Shown: one piece after another, positions 1 through 9,655 of the stretch
Layout: every line of letters starts with the position of its first letter
Position numbering within the stretch: position 1 is the first letter of the stretch
Assembly (NCBI GenBank): GCA_016717105.1
Contig: JADKGF010000001.1
Span: forward strand, 297,428 to 361,427
Direction: 5' to 3'
DNA: 64,000 bases
DNA from: Saprospiraceae bacterium
Lineage (GTDB): Bacteria > Bacteroidota > Bacteroidia > Chitinophagales > Saprospiraceae
Notes under the pieces: model-generated
The model's database searches: none
What the model saw: the letters and a program-made list of their open reading frames with translations, nothing else
What the model was told of the DNA's origin: nothing
Translations under genes and position numbers: made by a program

Positions 1-3000
1 AATAGTGCAACTTGTACATCGGTTGTGATGGTAATGGATGTTACTCCGCCGACAGTTATTTGCCCTTCAGATGTCACCGTTACTACTACTAATAATGTTT
101 GTTATGCTACAAATGTAAGTTTGGGTACAGCCTCGACTTCAGATAATTGTTTGCCGATGAATCCGGCCATACCTACACTTGGTGGTGTAACAGTTACGTC
201 CAATACACAATTTCCAGTTGGAACTAATACCGTAATTTGGACAGTAACCGATGGTGGCGGAAACACAGCAACTTGTAGCCAGACTGTCGTCGTTAATGAC
301 GGCCAAAATCCTACCATTAGCTGTCCATCAACAGTCACTGTTAGTACAAATGCCGGAGTTTGTTATGCAACGAATGTAAATCCAGGCACACCGACAACAA
401 GTGATAATTGTGGTGTACAAAGCACGGTCTCTACATTGAGCGGAAATGCGATCAGTAATACTACCCAATTCCCAGAAGGTAATACAATAATCATTTGGAC
501 TGTTACAGATCTTACCGGCAATACAGCCACATGCAGCCAGATTATCACAGTAAATGACAATCAAAATCCAAGTATTACTTGCCCATCAGGAATTACAGTA
601 AGCGCTAATAATAATCAATGTTATGCCACCAACGTAAGTTTGGGTACACCAGCTTCTACACCAGATAACTGTGGTGTCCAAAGTACTGTTGCCACATTTG
701 GTGGATCAGCAGTGACAAGTTCAACTCAATTTCCAGTAGGTACAAATGTCGTAACATGGACAGTGACTGATATAAACGGGCTTACAGCGACATGTACTCA
801 AACCGTAGTAATAAGAGATACCCAAAATCCTTCAATTACTTGTCCTTCAAATCAGGAAGCCGGACTAAATCAAAATTGCGCATTGACAGTTCCTGATTTT
901 ACAGGATTGGTGATAAAATCTGATAATTGTCCCAATACAACAATTACACAATCTCCGGTACCTGGCACAGTGATTTCATCTTCACATAATCAGACACATA
1001 CGTTTACATTTACAGTTACAGACAATTCTGGAAATACCGCAACCTGTTCAATAACAGTAACAGCCAAAGACAGATTAGGTCCAGATATCGTATGCCGTCA
1101 ACCAAGGATAATTTCAATAAGTGACGAACCTGAACTTCCAGCTTCATCTTTTATCACATCAGCCACAGACAATTGTGGTGGAACATTGACATACACAGCA
1201 CGACGAATGGGTAATATTTGCGGCGGAGTTGTTCCTGATGATTTTGGAAATTATGTCAATTTTTGTTGTGATGATGTAAATGATACAATAACTATCATAG
1301 TAAGAGTGACAGATGCAAGTAATCTTAGTGCATTCGGAACCTTTGTAGCTTCTGGTTCCACACGTCAGAATATTGTCATCAATGATCGAAATTCATTCTA
1401 TCCACCTTCAGGTATTGCTGGTCAGGATGGCGTGTACAACGATAATTGTCCAGGATCATCAGTAAGTGTGTCCGTGAGAAACATGCTTACCATGTGTCAG
1501 ACAGGACAGATCAAACGTGACTTTGTAGTAACTGACGGCAGTGGAAATACAGCTACATACACGCAGACGATTTTTGTAATTGATGTAGATAAATTTGACG
1601 CAAGTAATATTACATGGCCAACACTAAATGTCAATTATAACGATTGTAATGTGAGCAATCCACCTACATCCATCACTGGTGCACCTGTAATCAATAATGA
1701 CAAATGCAGTCAGGCAGCAGCAACTTATACAGACATGACTTTTGCTCATCCAACACATTGTAAATATATCAGACGTACTTGGACTGTTTTGGACTGGTGT
1801 CAATATCAGACCAATGTACCAAATAGTCCCGGCAAATGGACATTTATACAGAATATATATGTTGTGAATACGGTACCTCCAACAATAGGAAATAAAGTTT
1901 GTCGTGATACTATTATTTGCACTGGCAATGGTTGTGATGCGAATGTCACCTTTAATGCAACGGGTACTGATGACTGTCTTCCGATTCAGATCACTTGGTC
2001 ATACAAGATAGATATCAATGATAATGGCGGTACACCAGAATTTACTGGAACAAGTGCAAGCGTCACAAGGACTTATCCCATGGGAACACATAGACTCACT
2101 TGGGAAGCAAAAGATGGATGTAGCAATATTGCTACTTGTTCATTTAAATTTACAGTAAAGGATTGTAAAGCACCAGCAGCAGTGGCTATGCAAGGATTGG
2201 CGATCAATCTGACAGCACCGATGGCTATGGCTGAAATATGGGCTTCTGATTTTAACAATCTTAGTTCTGACAATTGTACACCTGCTAACCAACTGAAATT
2301 CTCATTTTCTCAAAATGTAAATGATAGAAATCGAATTTTCAATTGTGATAGTTTAGGTCAACGAAGAATAGAATTTTGGGTAACGGATCTAGCAGGTAAT
2401 CAATCAAAAACCATAACATTTATTACCGTTCAAGACAATCACAACTTATGTGGCAATAATGGTCGAATCCTAATCTCCGGTAAGGTATATACCGAGGAAG
2501 GCGCTAAACTTTCAGAAGCTAAAATTGAACTTGATGGCGGAGAGACAGAAGGAAGTTTTATGACGGATAATGAAGGTGGATACAATTTTGGTAATCTTGC
2601 GATGTACAACGATTATCAGTTACTTCCTGAAAAAAATGATAATCACCTGGAAGGAATAAGTACCATCGACCTTGTGTTGATCCAAAGACATATCTTAGGC
2701 ATAAAAGCATTAGAGTCTCCTTATAAATTGATTGCGGCTGATGCCAATAACAGTAAATCTATCAGTGCTGCTGACATTGTCGAACTTCGAAAATTAATTC
2801 TTGGCCTTAGCAACAAATTGAGTAGCAATACATCTTGGAGATTTGTAGATGCTACCTTCAAATTTAATGACCCGGCAGCACCATGGCCTTTTGCTGAGTC
2901 CTTAAAATATGAATCACTTGAATCTAATATGATGGCATCAGATTTTATTGCTGTAAAAGTAGGTGATGTCAATGGTACCGTTTCAGAAAATATCATTGGC

Positions 3001-3699
3001 AAAACATCAAGCAGAAATAATGACCAAACAGCTTTGTGGATAAAAGATGAAATGCTTAATGCAGGAACATTGGTCAACATACCTGTAATGATAGAAAGTG
3101 CAGAGACACTGGTAGGATTGCAATGGACTTTTGAATTGGGCGCAGGACTACATTACCATGGAATAGAAGCGGATGGATTGCGATTGAAAAATGATAATTT
3201 TGCTGAAGTTACCAGAAACGGAAAGCGATATGTAACAATATCATATGATGATTTGGCTGGATTCAAACTGGATGAAAATAAAGCCATGTTTAATCTGATA
3301 GTCAATGCTGATAAATCAACCATGCTGAGTAATGTATTGACTTTATCCAATGCCGTCACGCCATCATATGCGTACAATGTGGATATGAGCCAGTCTGACC
3401 TTCGACTTGATTTCAGATCTGGTACATCAGAATTAGCATCATCTGTATCTCAAAATCAACCAAATCCGTTCAAGGATGAGACCAATATTAATGTCTTCAA
3501 GAAGATAGAAGGACTTACCAACATCAGCATATATGATGCTAAAGGATCTGCGGTGTACAATCAATCCGTATTTATGTCTGCCGGTCTTAACAGTATAAAT
3601 ATTAATCAAAGCCATTTAGGTGGAAGATTGGGAGTCTTTTTTGTGAAAATAAAAGACAATGACCTTAATGAAGTCATAAAAATACTGAGATTAGAATAA
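1..3699 (+). CDS. Secreted HYR-repeat protein with dockerin-like region and T9SS sorting domain (5' partial)
   Basis: The reading frame is open from base 1, so the N-terminus and signal peptide lie outside the window; the GTG/ATG at 25-30 is internal. At least four clear HYR-type modules of about 85 residues fill the first 350 codons, each with a CPS start, an S/TDNC core and an xWTVTD...TATCSQ end; more diverged relatives continue to about residue 800. Then come a carboxypeptidase-regulatory-like fold (about residue 820, ISGKVYTEEG), two dockerin-like calcium-binding stretches (about 880-940; DLVLIQRHILG and AADANNSKSISAADIVELRK), a cohesin-like beta domain (about 1010-1120) and a C-terminal T9SS type A signal (about 1150-1232, starting QNQPNPF). 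It is probably exported by T9SS and anchored at or released from the cell surface. The ligand is unknown. A terminator follows 6 bases after the stop. Confidence 0.85.
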   Translation, partial: NSATCTSVVMVMDVTPPTVICPSDVTVTTTNNVCYATNVSLGTASTSDNCLPMNPAIPTLGGVTVTSNTQFPVGTNTVIWTVTDGGGNTATCSQTVVVNDGQNPTISCPSTVTVSTNAGVCYATNVNPGTPTTSDNCGVQSTVSTLSGNAISNTTQFPEGNTIIIWTVTDLTGNTATCSQIITVNDNQNPSITCPSGITVSANNNQCYATNVSLGTPASTPDNCGVQSTVATFGGSAVTSSTQFPVGTNVVTWTVTDINGLTATCTQTVVIRDTQNPSITCPSNQEAGLNQNCALTVPDFTGLVIKSDNCPNTTITQSPVPGTVISSSHNQTHTFTFTVTDNSGNTATCSITVTAKDRLGPDIVCRQPRIISISDEPELPASSFITSATDNCGGTLTYTARRMGNICGGVVPDDFGNYVNFCCDDVNDTITIIVRVTDASNLSAFGTFVASGSTRQNIVINDRNSFYPPSGIAGQDGVYNDNCPGSSVSVSVRNMLTMCQTGQIKRDFVVTDGSGNTATYTQTIFVIDVDKFDASNITWPTLNVNYNDCNVSNPPTSITGAPVINNDKCSQAAATYTDMTFAHPTHCKYIRRTWTVLDWCQYQTNVPNSPGKWTFIQNIYVVNTVPPTIGNKVCRDTIICTGNGCDANVTFNATGTDDCLPIQITWSYKIDINDNGGTPEFTGTSASVTRTYPMGTHRLTWEAKDGCSNIATCSFKFTVKDCKAPAAVAMQGLAINLTAPMAMAEIWASDFNNLSSDNCTPANQLKFSFSQNVNDRNRIFNCDSLGQRRIEFWVTDLAGNQSKTITFITVQDNHNLCGNNGRILISGKVYTEEGAKLSEAKIELDGGETEGSFMTDNEGGYNFGNLAMYNDYQLLPEKNDNHLEGISTIDLVLIQRHILGIKALESPYKLIAADANNSKSISAADIVELRKLILGLSNKLSSNTSWRFVDATFKFNDPAAPWPFAESLKYESLESNMMASDFIAVKVGDVNGTVSENIIGKTSSRNNDQTALWIKDEMLNAGTLVNIPVMIESAETLVGLQWTFELGAGLHYHGIEADGLRLKNDNFAEVTRNGKRYVTISYDDLAGFKLDENKAMFNLIVNADKSTMLSNVLTLSNAVTPSYAYNVDMSQSDLRLDFRSGTSELASSVSQNQPNPFKDETNINVFKKIEGLTNISIYDAKGSAVYNQSVFMSAGLNSININQSHLGGRLGVFFVKIKDNDLNEVIKILRLE

Positions 3700-3704
3700 T
3701 AGAT

Positions 3705-3737
3705 AAAAAAGGGTCGGAATGTTTCTGACCCTTTTTT
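3705..3737 (+). terminator. Rho-independent terminator after the HYR protein
   Basis: An A-rich AGGGTC arm pairs with GACCCT and is followed by six T. The stem and loop are almost the same as those of the terminator after clpB. Confidence 0.8.
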
Positions 3738-3774
3738 GTTTGGATTACATCGTTAATTCTGGACTTTTTGTCAG

Positions 3775-3782
3775 TATATTTG
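3775..3782 (+). promoter_or_regulatory. Candidate -7 box upstream of clpB
   Basis: TATATTTG matches the Bacteroidota TAnnTTTG box, 91 bases before the clpB ATG. No good TTG -33 element is seen at the usual distance, so this is a weak call. Confidence 0.3.
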
Positions 3783-3873
3783 TATTTTTAATGTCAATTT
3801 GGCCTAAAAATCAACTTGGTAAAAGGTTTGATATACATTAATTAAAACAAATAATAATAATACAATATACCAT

Positions 3874-6603
3874 ATGACATACGATAATTTTACTGTAAAT
3901 GCACAGGAAGCTATTTTAAAATCGCAACAATTAGCCGGATCATTAGAGCAACAAGGTGTAGATACCATCCATCTCATCAAGGGAATCATGGAAACAGATC
4001 CTAAACTTGCTGAGTTCTTATTGAGTAAAATGGGTATAAATATTGCCATGCTCAAGCGTGATATAAATGTAGAGCTGGAGAAATATCCAAAGGTAGAAGG
4101 AGGCGATAAACAATATTTGACTAATGATGCCAATAAAGCATTGGGCACAGCCAAAAAGTTATTAAAGGATTTCGGTGATGAATTCATTACCATCGAACTC
4201 ATGCTAATGGGTATCATCATGGGCGATGATAAGGCTGCTACCTTGCTGAAGAATCAAGGTGCAACGCCAGATAAAATGAAAATTGCCATCAACGAACTTC
4301 GTAAAGGTCGAAAAGTGACAGATCAAAATGCCGAAAATCAATATAATTCTCTTAAAAAATTTGCTGTTGACCTCAATGAAAGAGCGGAAAGCGGCAAACT
4401 CGATCCCATCATCGGGCGAGATGAAGAGATAAGGAGAATTTTACATATTCTGTCCCGAAGAAAGAAAAACAATCCGATTTTGCTCGGAGATCCTGGTGTA
4501 GGTAAAACAGCCATTGTCGAAGGAATTGCATGGCGGATAGTGCAGCAGGATGTACCAGAGAACCTGAAAACCAAAAAGATTTATACTTTGGATATGGCTG
4601 CCTTAGTGGCTGGTGCCAAATATAAAGGTGAGTTCGAAGAGCGATTAAAAGCCGTGATCAATGAAGTCATCGCATCTAATGGTGAAGTCATCCTATTTAT
4701 TGATGAAATTCACACACTCATAGGAACAGGCGGAGGACAAGGAGCCATGGATGCTGCTAATATCTTGAAACCTGCTTTAGCAAGAGGTGAGCTTAGAACC
4801 ATTGGTGCCACGACATTGGACGAATATCAGAAATATTTTGAGAATGATAAGGCTCTTGTCAGGAGATTTCAGACGGTAAATATAGACGAGCCATCTGTAG
4901 AAGATACGATCTCTATTTTGCGTGGTATCCAAGAAAAATACGAAGTATATCACAAAATAGGTATTCTAGACGAAGCCCTTATCGCAGCTGCTGAGTTGTC
5001 TCACAGATACATTTCTGAGCGTAAATTGCCAGATAAAGCCATTGATCTTATAGATGAAGCTGCGGCAAAGTTGAGATTGGAACTTGATTCAGTACCCGAA
5101 GATGTGGACGAACTCGACAGAAAGGTGCGTCAATTAGAGATAGAACGCGAATTTATTAAAAAAGAAAATGATGAAAAGAAGCTTAAAGTCATTACCGAGC
5201 AAATAGCCAATGCCAAAGAAAAATTGGATTCAATAAGAGCAGCTTGGCAATCAGAAAAAGAAATCGTCGATACGATCCAAAATATAAGGAAACAAATCGA
5301 ACAACTCGAATACGAAGCCCAGAAAGCAGAGCGTGAAAGTGACTTCGAAAAGGTTGCAAAAATCCGATATGGTGACCTTAAAGAAAAGGAAGCCCAACTC
5401 AAAGTGGCCAATGAAAAATTGGAACAACTACCTGAAGATAGCAGGTTTACAAACGAAATGGTGACGGCCAATGATATCGCTGATGTGATCAGTAAGTGGA
5501 CAGGAATTCCAGTTTCAAAAATGCTTCAAAGTGAAAAGACAAAATTATTATCACTGGAAGAAGAAATTGGAAAGCGACTTATCGGCCAAAAAGAAGCCGT
5601 TGTAGCCGTGGCAGATGCTGTCCGTAGGAGTAGAGCTGGATTACAAGATGAAAAAAAACCAATTGGTTCATTTATATTTTTAGGCCCGACTGGTGTAGGA
5701 AAAACTGAGTTGGCAAAAGCATTGGCTGAAGTACTCTTCGATGATGAGTCAGCGATCACACGTATAGATATGAGTGAATATCAAGAAAAACATTCAGTAT
5801 CAAGACTTGTAGGAGCGCCTCCGGGCTATGTCGGATATGACGAAGGTGGCCAACTGACAGAGGCAGTACGCAGAAGACCTTATAGCATCATCTTGCTAGA
5901 TGAGATAGAAAAGGCGCATCCAGACACATTCAATATTTTGTTGCAAGTATTGGATGACGGTAGATTGACTGATAATAAAGGTCGTGTGGCAAATTTCAAA
6001 AATACCATCATCATCATGACATCCAATATGGGCTCCGAGGTGATATTGGAAAATTTTGAAGATCTCGATGCACTCGGAGACAAACACAAAGCTGACATCA
6101 TTGAGACCACCAAAATTGAAGTTTTCGACTTGCTAAAAGAAAATCTAAGACCAGAATTTCTGAATAGGATAGATGAAAAAATTATGTTTTTACCATTGTC
6201 CAAAGCAGAAATCAAACAAATTGCAAGCTTGATGATCAAAAAATTGACCAAAAACCTGGCAAAACAAGAGATTGGCATTCAGTTTGACGAGTCGGCAATG
6301 GATCTACTGGCGGACTTGGGTTACGAACCACAATTCGGGGCGAGACCAATGACCAGAGTCATCCAAAAAGAAATCATCAACGAACTGGCAAAAAATGTAT
6401 TGAGTGGGAAGTTTGGAGCAGGAGATACAATCTATATCGGCACTGATGCCAAGGGATTTGTTTTTGCATCGGAGCCTACAAAATCCACATCAAAACCAAA
6501 AGTAGTAAAGGAAAACAATGTGGACAAGCTCAAGAAAGCAACCAAAGATGTCAATGATTTAGTTAAGGATATCGAAGAGGAAGATGAAGCAGATGATATT
6601 TAA
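3874..6603 (+). CDS. clpB: ATP-dependent chaperone ClpB
   Basis: Hexameric AAA+ disaggregase that works with DnaK to pull proteins out of aggregates in the cytoplasm. Seen in order: Clp N-terminal repeat domain (residues 1-150), first AAA domain with Walker A GDPGVGKTA (about 205) and Walker B ILFIDEIHT, a long Glu/Lys-rich coiled-coil middle domain (about 410-530) that separates ClpB from ClpA/ClpC, second AAA domain with GPTGVGKTE (about 605), and the C-terminal D2-small domain. At 909 residues it is somewhat longer than the usual 860 because of a charged, disordered tail ending EEEDEADDI. No ClpP-binding IGF/L loop was noticed. It stands alone between terminators; no CIRCE-type operator was recognised. 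Confidence 0.97.
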   Translation: MTYDNFTVNAQEAILKSQQLAGSLEQQGVDTIHLIKGIMETDPKLAEFLLSKMGINIAMLKRDINVELEKYPKVEGGDKQYLTNDANKALGTAKKLLKDFGDEFITIELMLMGIIMGDDKAATLLKNQGATPDKMKIAINELRKGRKVTDQNAENQYNSLKKFAVDLNERAESGKLDPIIGRDEEIRRILHILSRRKKNNPILLGDPGVGKTAIVEGIAWRIVQQDVPENLKTKKIYTLDMAALVAGAKYKGEFEERLKAVINEVIASNGEVILFIDEIHTLIGTGGGQGAMDAANILKPALARGELRTIGATTLDEYQKYFENDKALVRRFQTVNIDEPSVEDTISILRGIQEKYEVYHKIGILDEALIAAAELSHRYISERKLPDKAIDLIDEAAAKLRLELDSVPEDVDELDRKVRQLEIEREFIKKENDEKKLKVITEQIANAKEKLDSIRAAWQSEKEIVDTIQNIRKQIEQLEYEAQKAERESDFEKVAKIRYGDLKEKEAQLKVANEKLEQLPEDSRFTNEMVTANDIADVISKWTGIPVSKMLQSEKTKLLSLEEEIGKRLIGQKEAVVAVADAVRRSRAGLQDEKKPIGSFIFLGPTGVGKTELAKALAEVLFDDESAITRIDMSEYQEKHSVSRLVGAPPGYVGYDEGGQLTEAVRRRPYSIILLDEIEKAHPDTFNILLQVLDDGRLTDNKGRVANFKNTIIIMTSNMGSEVILENFEDLDALGDKHKADIIETTKIEVFDLLKENLRPEFLNRIDEKIMFLPLSKAEIKQIASLMIKKLTKNLAKQEIGIQFDESAMDLLADLGYEPQFGARPMTRVIQKEIINELAKNVLSGKFGAGDTIYIGTDAKGFVFASEPTKSTSKPKVVKENNVDKLKKATKDVNDLVKDIEEEDEADDI

Positions 6604-6627
6604 GGAAAGATAGGAGTTAAGATTTTT

Positions 6628-6654
6628 AGGGTCGGAATTTTCTGACCCTTTTTT
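6628..6654 (+). terminator. Rho-independent terminator after clpB
   Basis: AGGGTCGGA and TCTGACCCT form the stem, followed by a run of six T. It lies between clpB and the convergent MATE gene, and is nearly identical to the terminator at 3705-3737. Confidence 0.8.
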
Positions 6655-6659
6655 ATGTG

Positions 6660-8015
6660 TCAATATTTCAAATCTTCACGCCAATTGCCATATTTGAGAT
6701 AGAAAAAGCTAGGTAAAAATAGCATAATCCAATATATCCACTCACTCATCCAGGCAACTTCCAGATCCATTTTCATCACTTCTATCACGATCCAGACATA
6801 AACAAGATAGGAAACAATTCCCAAGAATTCGATCCAAAAAACGATATTGGTTTTGCCAGTGGCTACGACAGCATTGAGCCAAATCACACCTACACATAAA
6901 ATGATCATAGCTGTGCTAACAACTCTCAGTGTACTTAGCCCTATATTTACAAAATCTCCTGATTGACCAAAAAGACCAAGAAATAAATCAGGATACAAAT
7001 TGAGAATTACTACAAATATCGACATACCTGACACACTGATAATCACCATTTTTTTGATGATGGCAAAAATTTCTTCTTGTCTTCCTTGGCCGATGAGATT
7101 GCTGATGATGGTATTGGCCGACGAACCAAATGCCCATGAAAATACGCCACCAAGCCCAAATAAATTGCGCATCGTCTGAGAAACGGCTTGTTCTTCGTAA
7201 GTATAATTTCTACTGACCAAAATGAAAAATACCCACCAAGCGCCAGTACTGATGGCCAACTGACTCATCAGTGGAAATCCTTGTGTAAATACCAACCGAA
7301 TTGTTTGCAGCTTGATCTTAAAATCAGGAATGATATTGAATCGTCTCCTTACATCTAAAGAATAAATGATCGCTATGACAGTCAACATACCAAGAAATTC
7401 GGAAATGACGGATGCATAAGCTGCGCCATTAAATCCTAAAGCGGGCAAGCCAAAGTGCCCGAATATCAATCCATAATCCAATGCCAAATTGGTCAATGAC
7501 TGGATAATTGCAATGATGATTAGGTATTTTGTTTTTTGTAAACTGATCAAAAATGCGTTTTGCATCTGTAAGCTATAGAGAAAAAACAAGCCACAAATGC
7601 GTATATTTAGGAATGATCCAGCCATCTTGGCACCATTGGATTCTACGCCTGCCCATCGCATGATCGGATGTACAGTCGCCCAAGTAAAGGCCACAAATAT
7701 TGCGGCAAGCCCTAAACCTAGGATCAAGCCATGCCAAAGAGACGAAAAAATTTCATTGCGATTGTCTTCTCCAGCGCGACGAGACATGATAGACAGCAAA
7801 GCATTATTTAGTCCATATCCGATAGCAGAAAATATCAGGTAATAAACGCCAGTGATTCCAGCCAATGCCAACTCTTTGCTTCCGATATGACCTAAAAAAG
7901 CAGCATTGAAGAGATAATTGAGTTCAGGAATAAGTTTTGCCATGCTAATAGGCAACGTCAGCAGGATGATACCTTTGATGCTGGTATCTACTTTGAGCGA
8001 AGTGTTATTGATCAT
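6660..8015 (-). CDS. MATE family efflux transporter (DinF-like)
   Basis: A 451-residue inner-membrane protein with about twelve hydrophobic segments arranged as two similar halves, as expected for the MATE (multi antimicrobial extrusion) family, which exports drugs or metabolites using a Na+ or H+ gradient. The N-terminal LTLPISMAKLIPELNYLFNAAFLG is the typical MATE helix 1-2 region. Helices two and eight carry the usual small-residue patterns (NNALLSIMSRRAGE; FGSSANTIISNLIGQG). The substrate cannot be read from sequence. The downstream gene on the same strand is separate and convergent with clpB; the upstream M15 peptidase gene ends 4 bases before this start, so the two are probably co-transcribed. 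Confidence 0.88.
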   Translation of the reverse strand: MINNTSLKVDTSIKGIILLTLPISMAKLIPELNYLFNAAFLGHIGSKELALAGITGVYYLIFSAIGYGLNNALLSIMSRRAGEDNRNEIFSSLWHGLILGLGLAAIFVAFTWATVHPIMRWAGVESNGAKMAGSFLNIRICGLFFLYSLQMQNAFLISLQKTKYLIIIAIIQSLTNLALDYGLIFGHFGLPALGFNGAAYASVISEFLGMLTVIAIIYSLDVRRRFNIIPDFKIKLQTIRLVFTQGFPLMSQLAISTGAWWVFFILVSRNYTYEEQAVSQTMRNLFGLGGVFSWAFGSSANTIISNLIGQGRQEEIFAIIKKMVIISVSGMSIFVVILNLYPDLFLGLFGQSGDFVNIGLSTLRVVSTAMIILCVGVIWLNAVVATGKTNIVFWIEFLGIVSYLVYVWIVIEVMKMDLEVAWMSEWIYWIMLFLPSFFYLKYGNWREDLKY

Positions 8016-8019
8016 AGTT

Positions 8020-8832
8020 TTATTTGGCTTTCATACAAGAAGGACTTATACCCAAAATATAATTTTTTACAACATCTATTTCCTTGGCTGTTTTTGCACC
8101 TAGAAAACCTTGGATCATTTCATTGGTCAATTTGGTTTTGGCTTGCTCTGTGATCGGAACAGAAACTGGCATATAAGTCCAGTGCCATTTTTCTTCAAAA
8201 TATCCGCTACTTCTATCACTTCCCATTTTAGAATACGGCTGACAAAAACCAAATTTGTACGCATTGGCTTTTAACCAATTATACAGTTTTTGCCCTTCAC
8301 CTTTTTCAAACCATGCATTATCAAAACTATTGAAGTCCATGTCTGTGCCCCAATGGTGCCGTGAAGTACCGGGCATAGAGCTATATTTCAAGATCGTTTT
8401 TGCCCTAGAAATATCGTCATGAATATCTTTGGATGCATTGGTACCATCTTCCAAGATTGTTTTGCCAGTCCATTTATTTTCCCATATGCGTTTTTGGTTT
8501 TCAAAATTTCGTGTAGCAGATCTGATGACCAATTTTAACCCATCTTTGGCAGCAGCATTGTACATTTTTATATAGGCTTCCAAAACATCTTTGCGTATAT
8601 ATCGCATCTCTTCATCACGGTATTTTGCCGGAATCAGGGTGAAATCCGGATGTGAAGCAGGATCAAATTTGCCCATGATGTAGTCGATATTGTATTCAGG
8701 TAGATTCTCTACTTTTAAAGTATCGATTACTGGAGATATTGCCACTTTTGTTGTAGGTACAATGACAGGATTTTGTGGCTTACAACTTGTAAGAATGCTA
8801 TATGCTAGTACAATAAGATACTTTAAGGTCAT
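8020..8832 (-). CDS. M15 family D-Ala-D-Ala carboxypeptidase-like lipoprotein
   Basis: Predicted zinc peptidase trimming peptidoglycan stem peptides (VanY/DdpX superfamily). The internal ATG at 8832 is preferred over the longer frame from 8889 because it gives a lipoprotein signal, MTLKYLIVLAYSILTSC, with the lipobox Cys. Metal-site motifs are visible: SRHHWGTDMDF at about residues 155-167 (His and Asp ligands) and WHW at about 217 (third His ligand). It is therefore likely anchored in a membrane facing the periplasm. The stop is 4 bases from the MATE gene start, suggesting one transcript. Confidence 0.85.
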   Translation of the reverse strand: MTLKYLIVLAYSILTSCKPQNPVIVPTTKVAISPVIDTLKVENLPEYNIDYIMGKFDPASHPDFTLIPAKYRDEEMRYIRKDVLEAYIKMYNAAAKDGLKLVIRSATRNFENQKRIWENKWTGKTILEDGTNASKDIHDDISRAKTILKYSSMPGTSRHHWGTDMDFNSFDNAWFEKGEGQKLYNWLKANAYKFGFCQPYSKMGSDRSSGYFEEKWHWTYMPVSVPITEQAKTKLTNEMIQGFLGAKTAKEIDVVKNYILGISPSCMKAK

Positions 8833-8981
8833 GGTTTTGTGTTTAGATGATTTCCATGTGGATGAACACCATTCCGCAAAAATAAACAATCCTATCCACT
8901 TACTGTTGAAATTTTACATATCGTGAAAGGCAGCATTCCAGTTTCGATGGCGTTATTATTAATGAAAAATGATTGAGTGAT

Positions 8982-9653
8982 ATGAATAAAATAGTTTTGA
9001 TTTTGACCCTATTCCTTTTGACAGATCCATTGATGTCGCAAATAGTAATAGCTCCTGAAGCGGGAATCTACCATCGGCCTTATTTATTCAAGGTAATTTC
9101 TAATGGTGTGCAACAGGAAAAGATGGATTATTACCTAGGTCTAATGGGTGAAGTAAGGCTAATGCCCAAATTATATGCACAAAGTCGAATCAATTACGTG
9201 TTTAGACACAATACGGAATCAGGTTATATATGGTGGTGCTTTTATCCATCCATTAAAGACGCAAAATTGACTAATAAGGAGATGAATTTGAGTGTGGATA
9301 TATTGTACGAACCAATCAAAAAAAGTAAAATTGGTATTGGTTTAGTTATGATTCACAAATTAAATTCGCATGTACAAGAAAATTTTTATTTTGAGCCTTC
9401 GGTAATTAAATATTTTAACCCAAGTATTTATTATGCAGCATCGGTGGTAATTTCGCATAATTGGGGACGAATAGGGATAAGTGGTCGATATATCAATCTA
9501 TTTAAATCCGAAAATATTGATAGTAATGATTCTAGGGTAATGAATGATAGATCAGGTTTTTCAGTTGGACTCAATTATAGGCTGTTTGGTTATAAAATAA
9601 CAATTTCTAAGATGAAAAGTGCAGTTAAAGTGAGCATAGTATTAATGAAGTAA
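8982..9653 (+). CDS. Exported protein of unknown function, probably outer-membrane beta-barrel
   Basis: About 223 residues with an N-terminal signal peptide (MNKIVLILTLFLLTDPLMSQ) when started at the ATG at 8982; a TTG nine bases upstream is also possible. The rest alternates polar and hydrophobic residues with many Tyr and Gly, as in small beta-barrels. I do not recognise a named family. The last twelve residues (from MKSAVKVS) look more like the start of a signal peptide than the end of a barrel, so the boundary with the next gene may be disturbed by an indel. Confidence 0.6.
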   Translation: MNKIVLILTLFLLTDPLMSQIVIAPEAGIYHRPYLFKVISNGVQQEKMDYYLGLMGEVRLMPKLYAQSRINYVFRHNTESGYIWWCFYPSIKDAKLTNKEMNLSVDILYEPIKKSKIGIGLVMIHKLNSHVQENFYFEPSVIKYFNPSIYYAASVVISHNWGRIGISGRYINLFKSENIDSNDSRVMNDRSGFSVGLNYRLFGYKITISKMKSAVKVSIVLMK

Positions 9654-9655
9654 AT

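Noticed and set aside
1..3699. Cellulosome component
   Set aside because: Dockerin-like and cohesin-like domains occur in many T9SS proteins; there are no glycoside hydrolases in the window.
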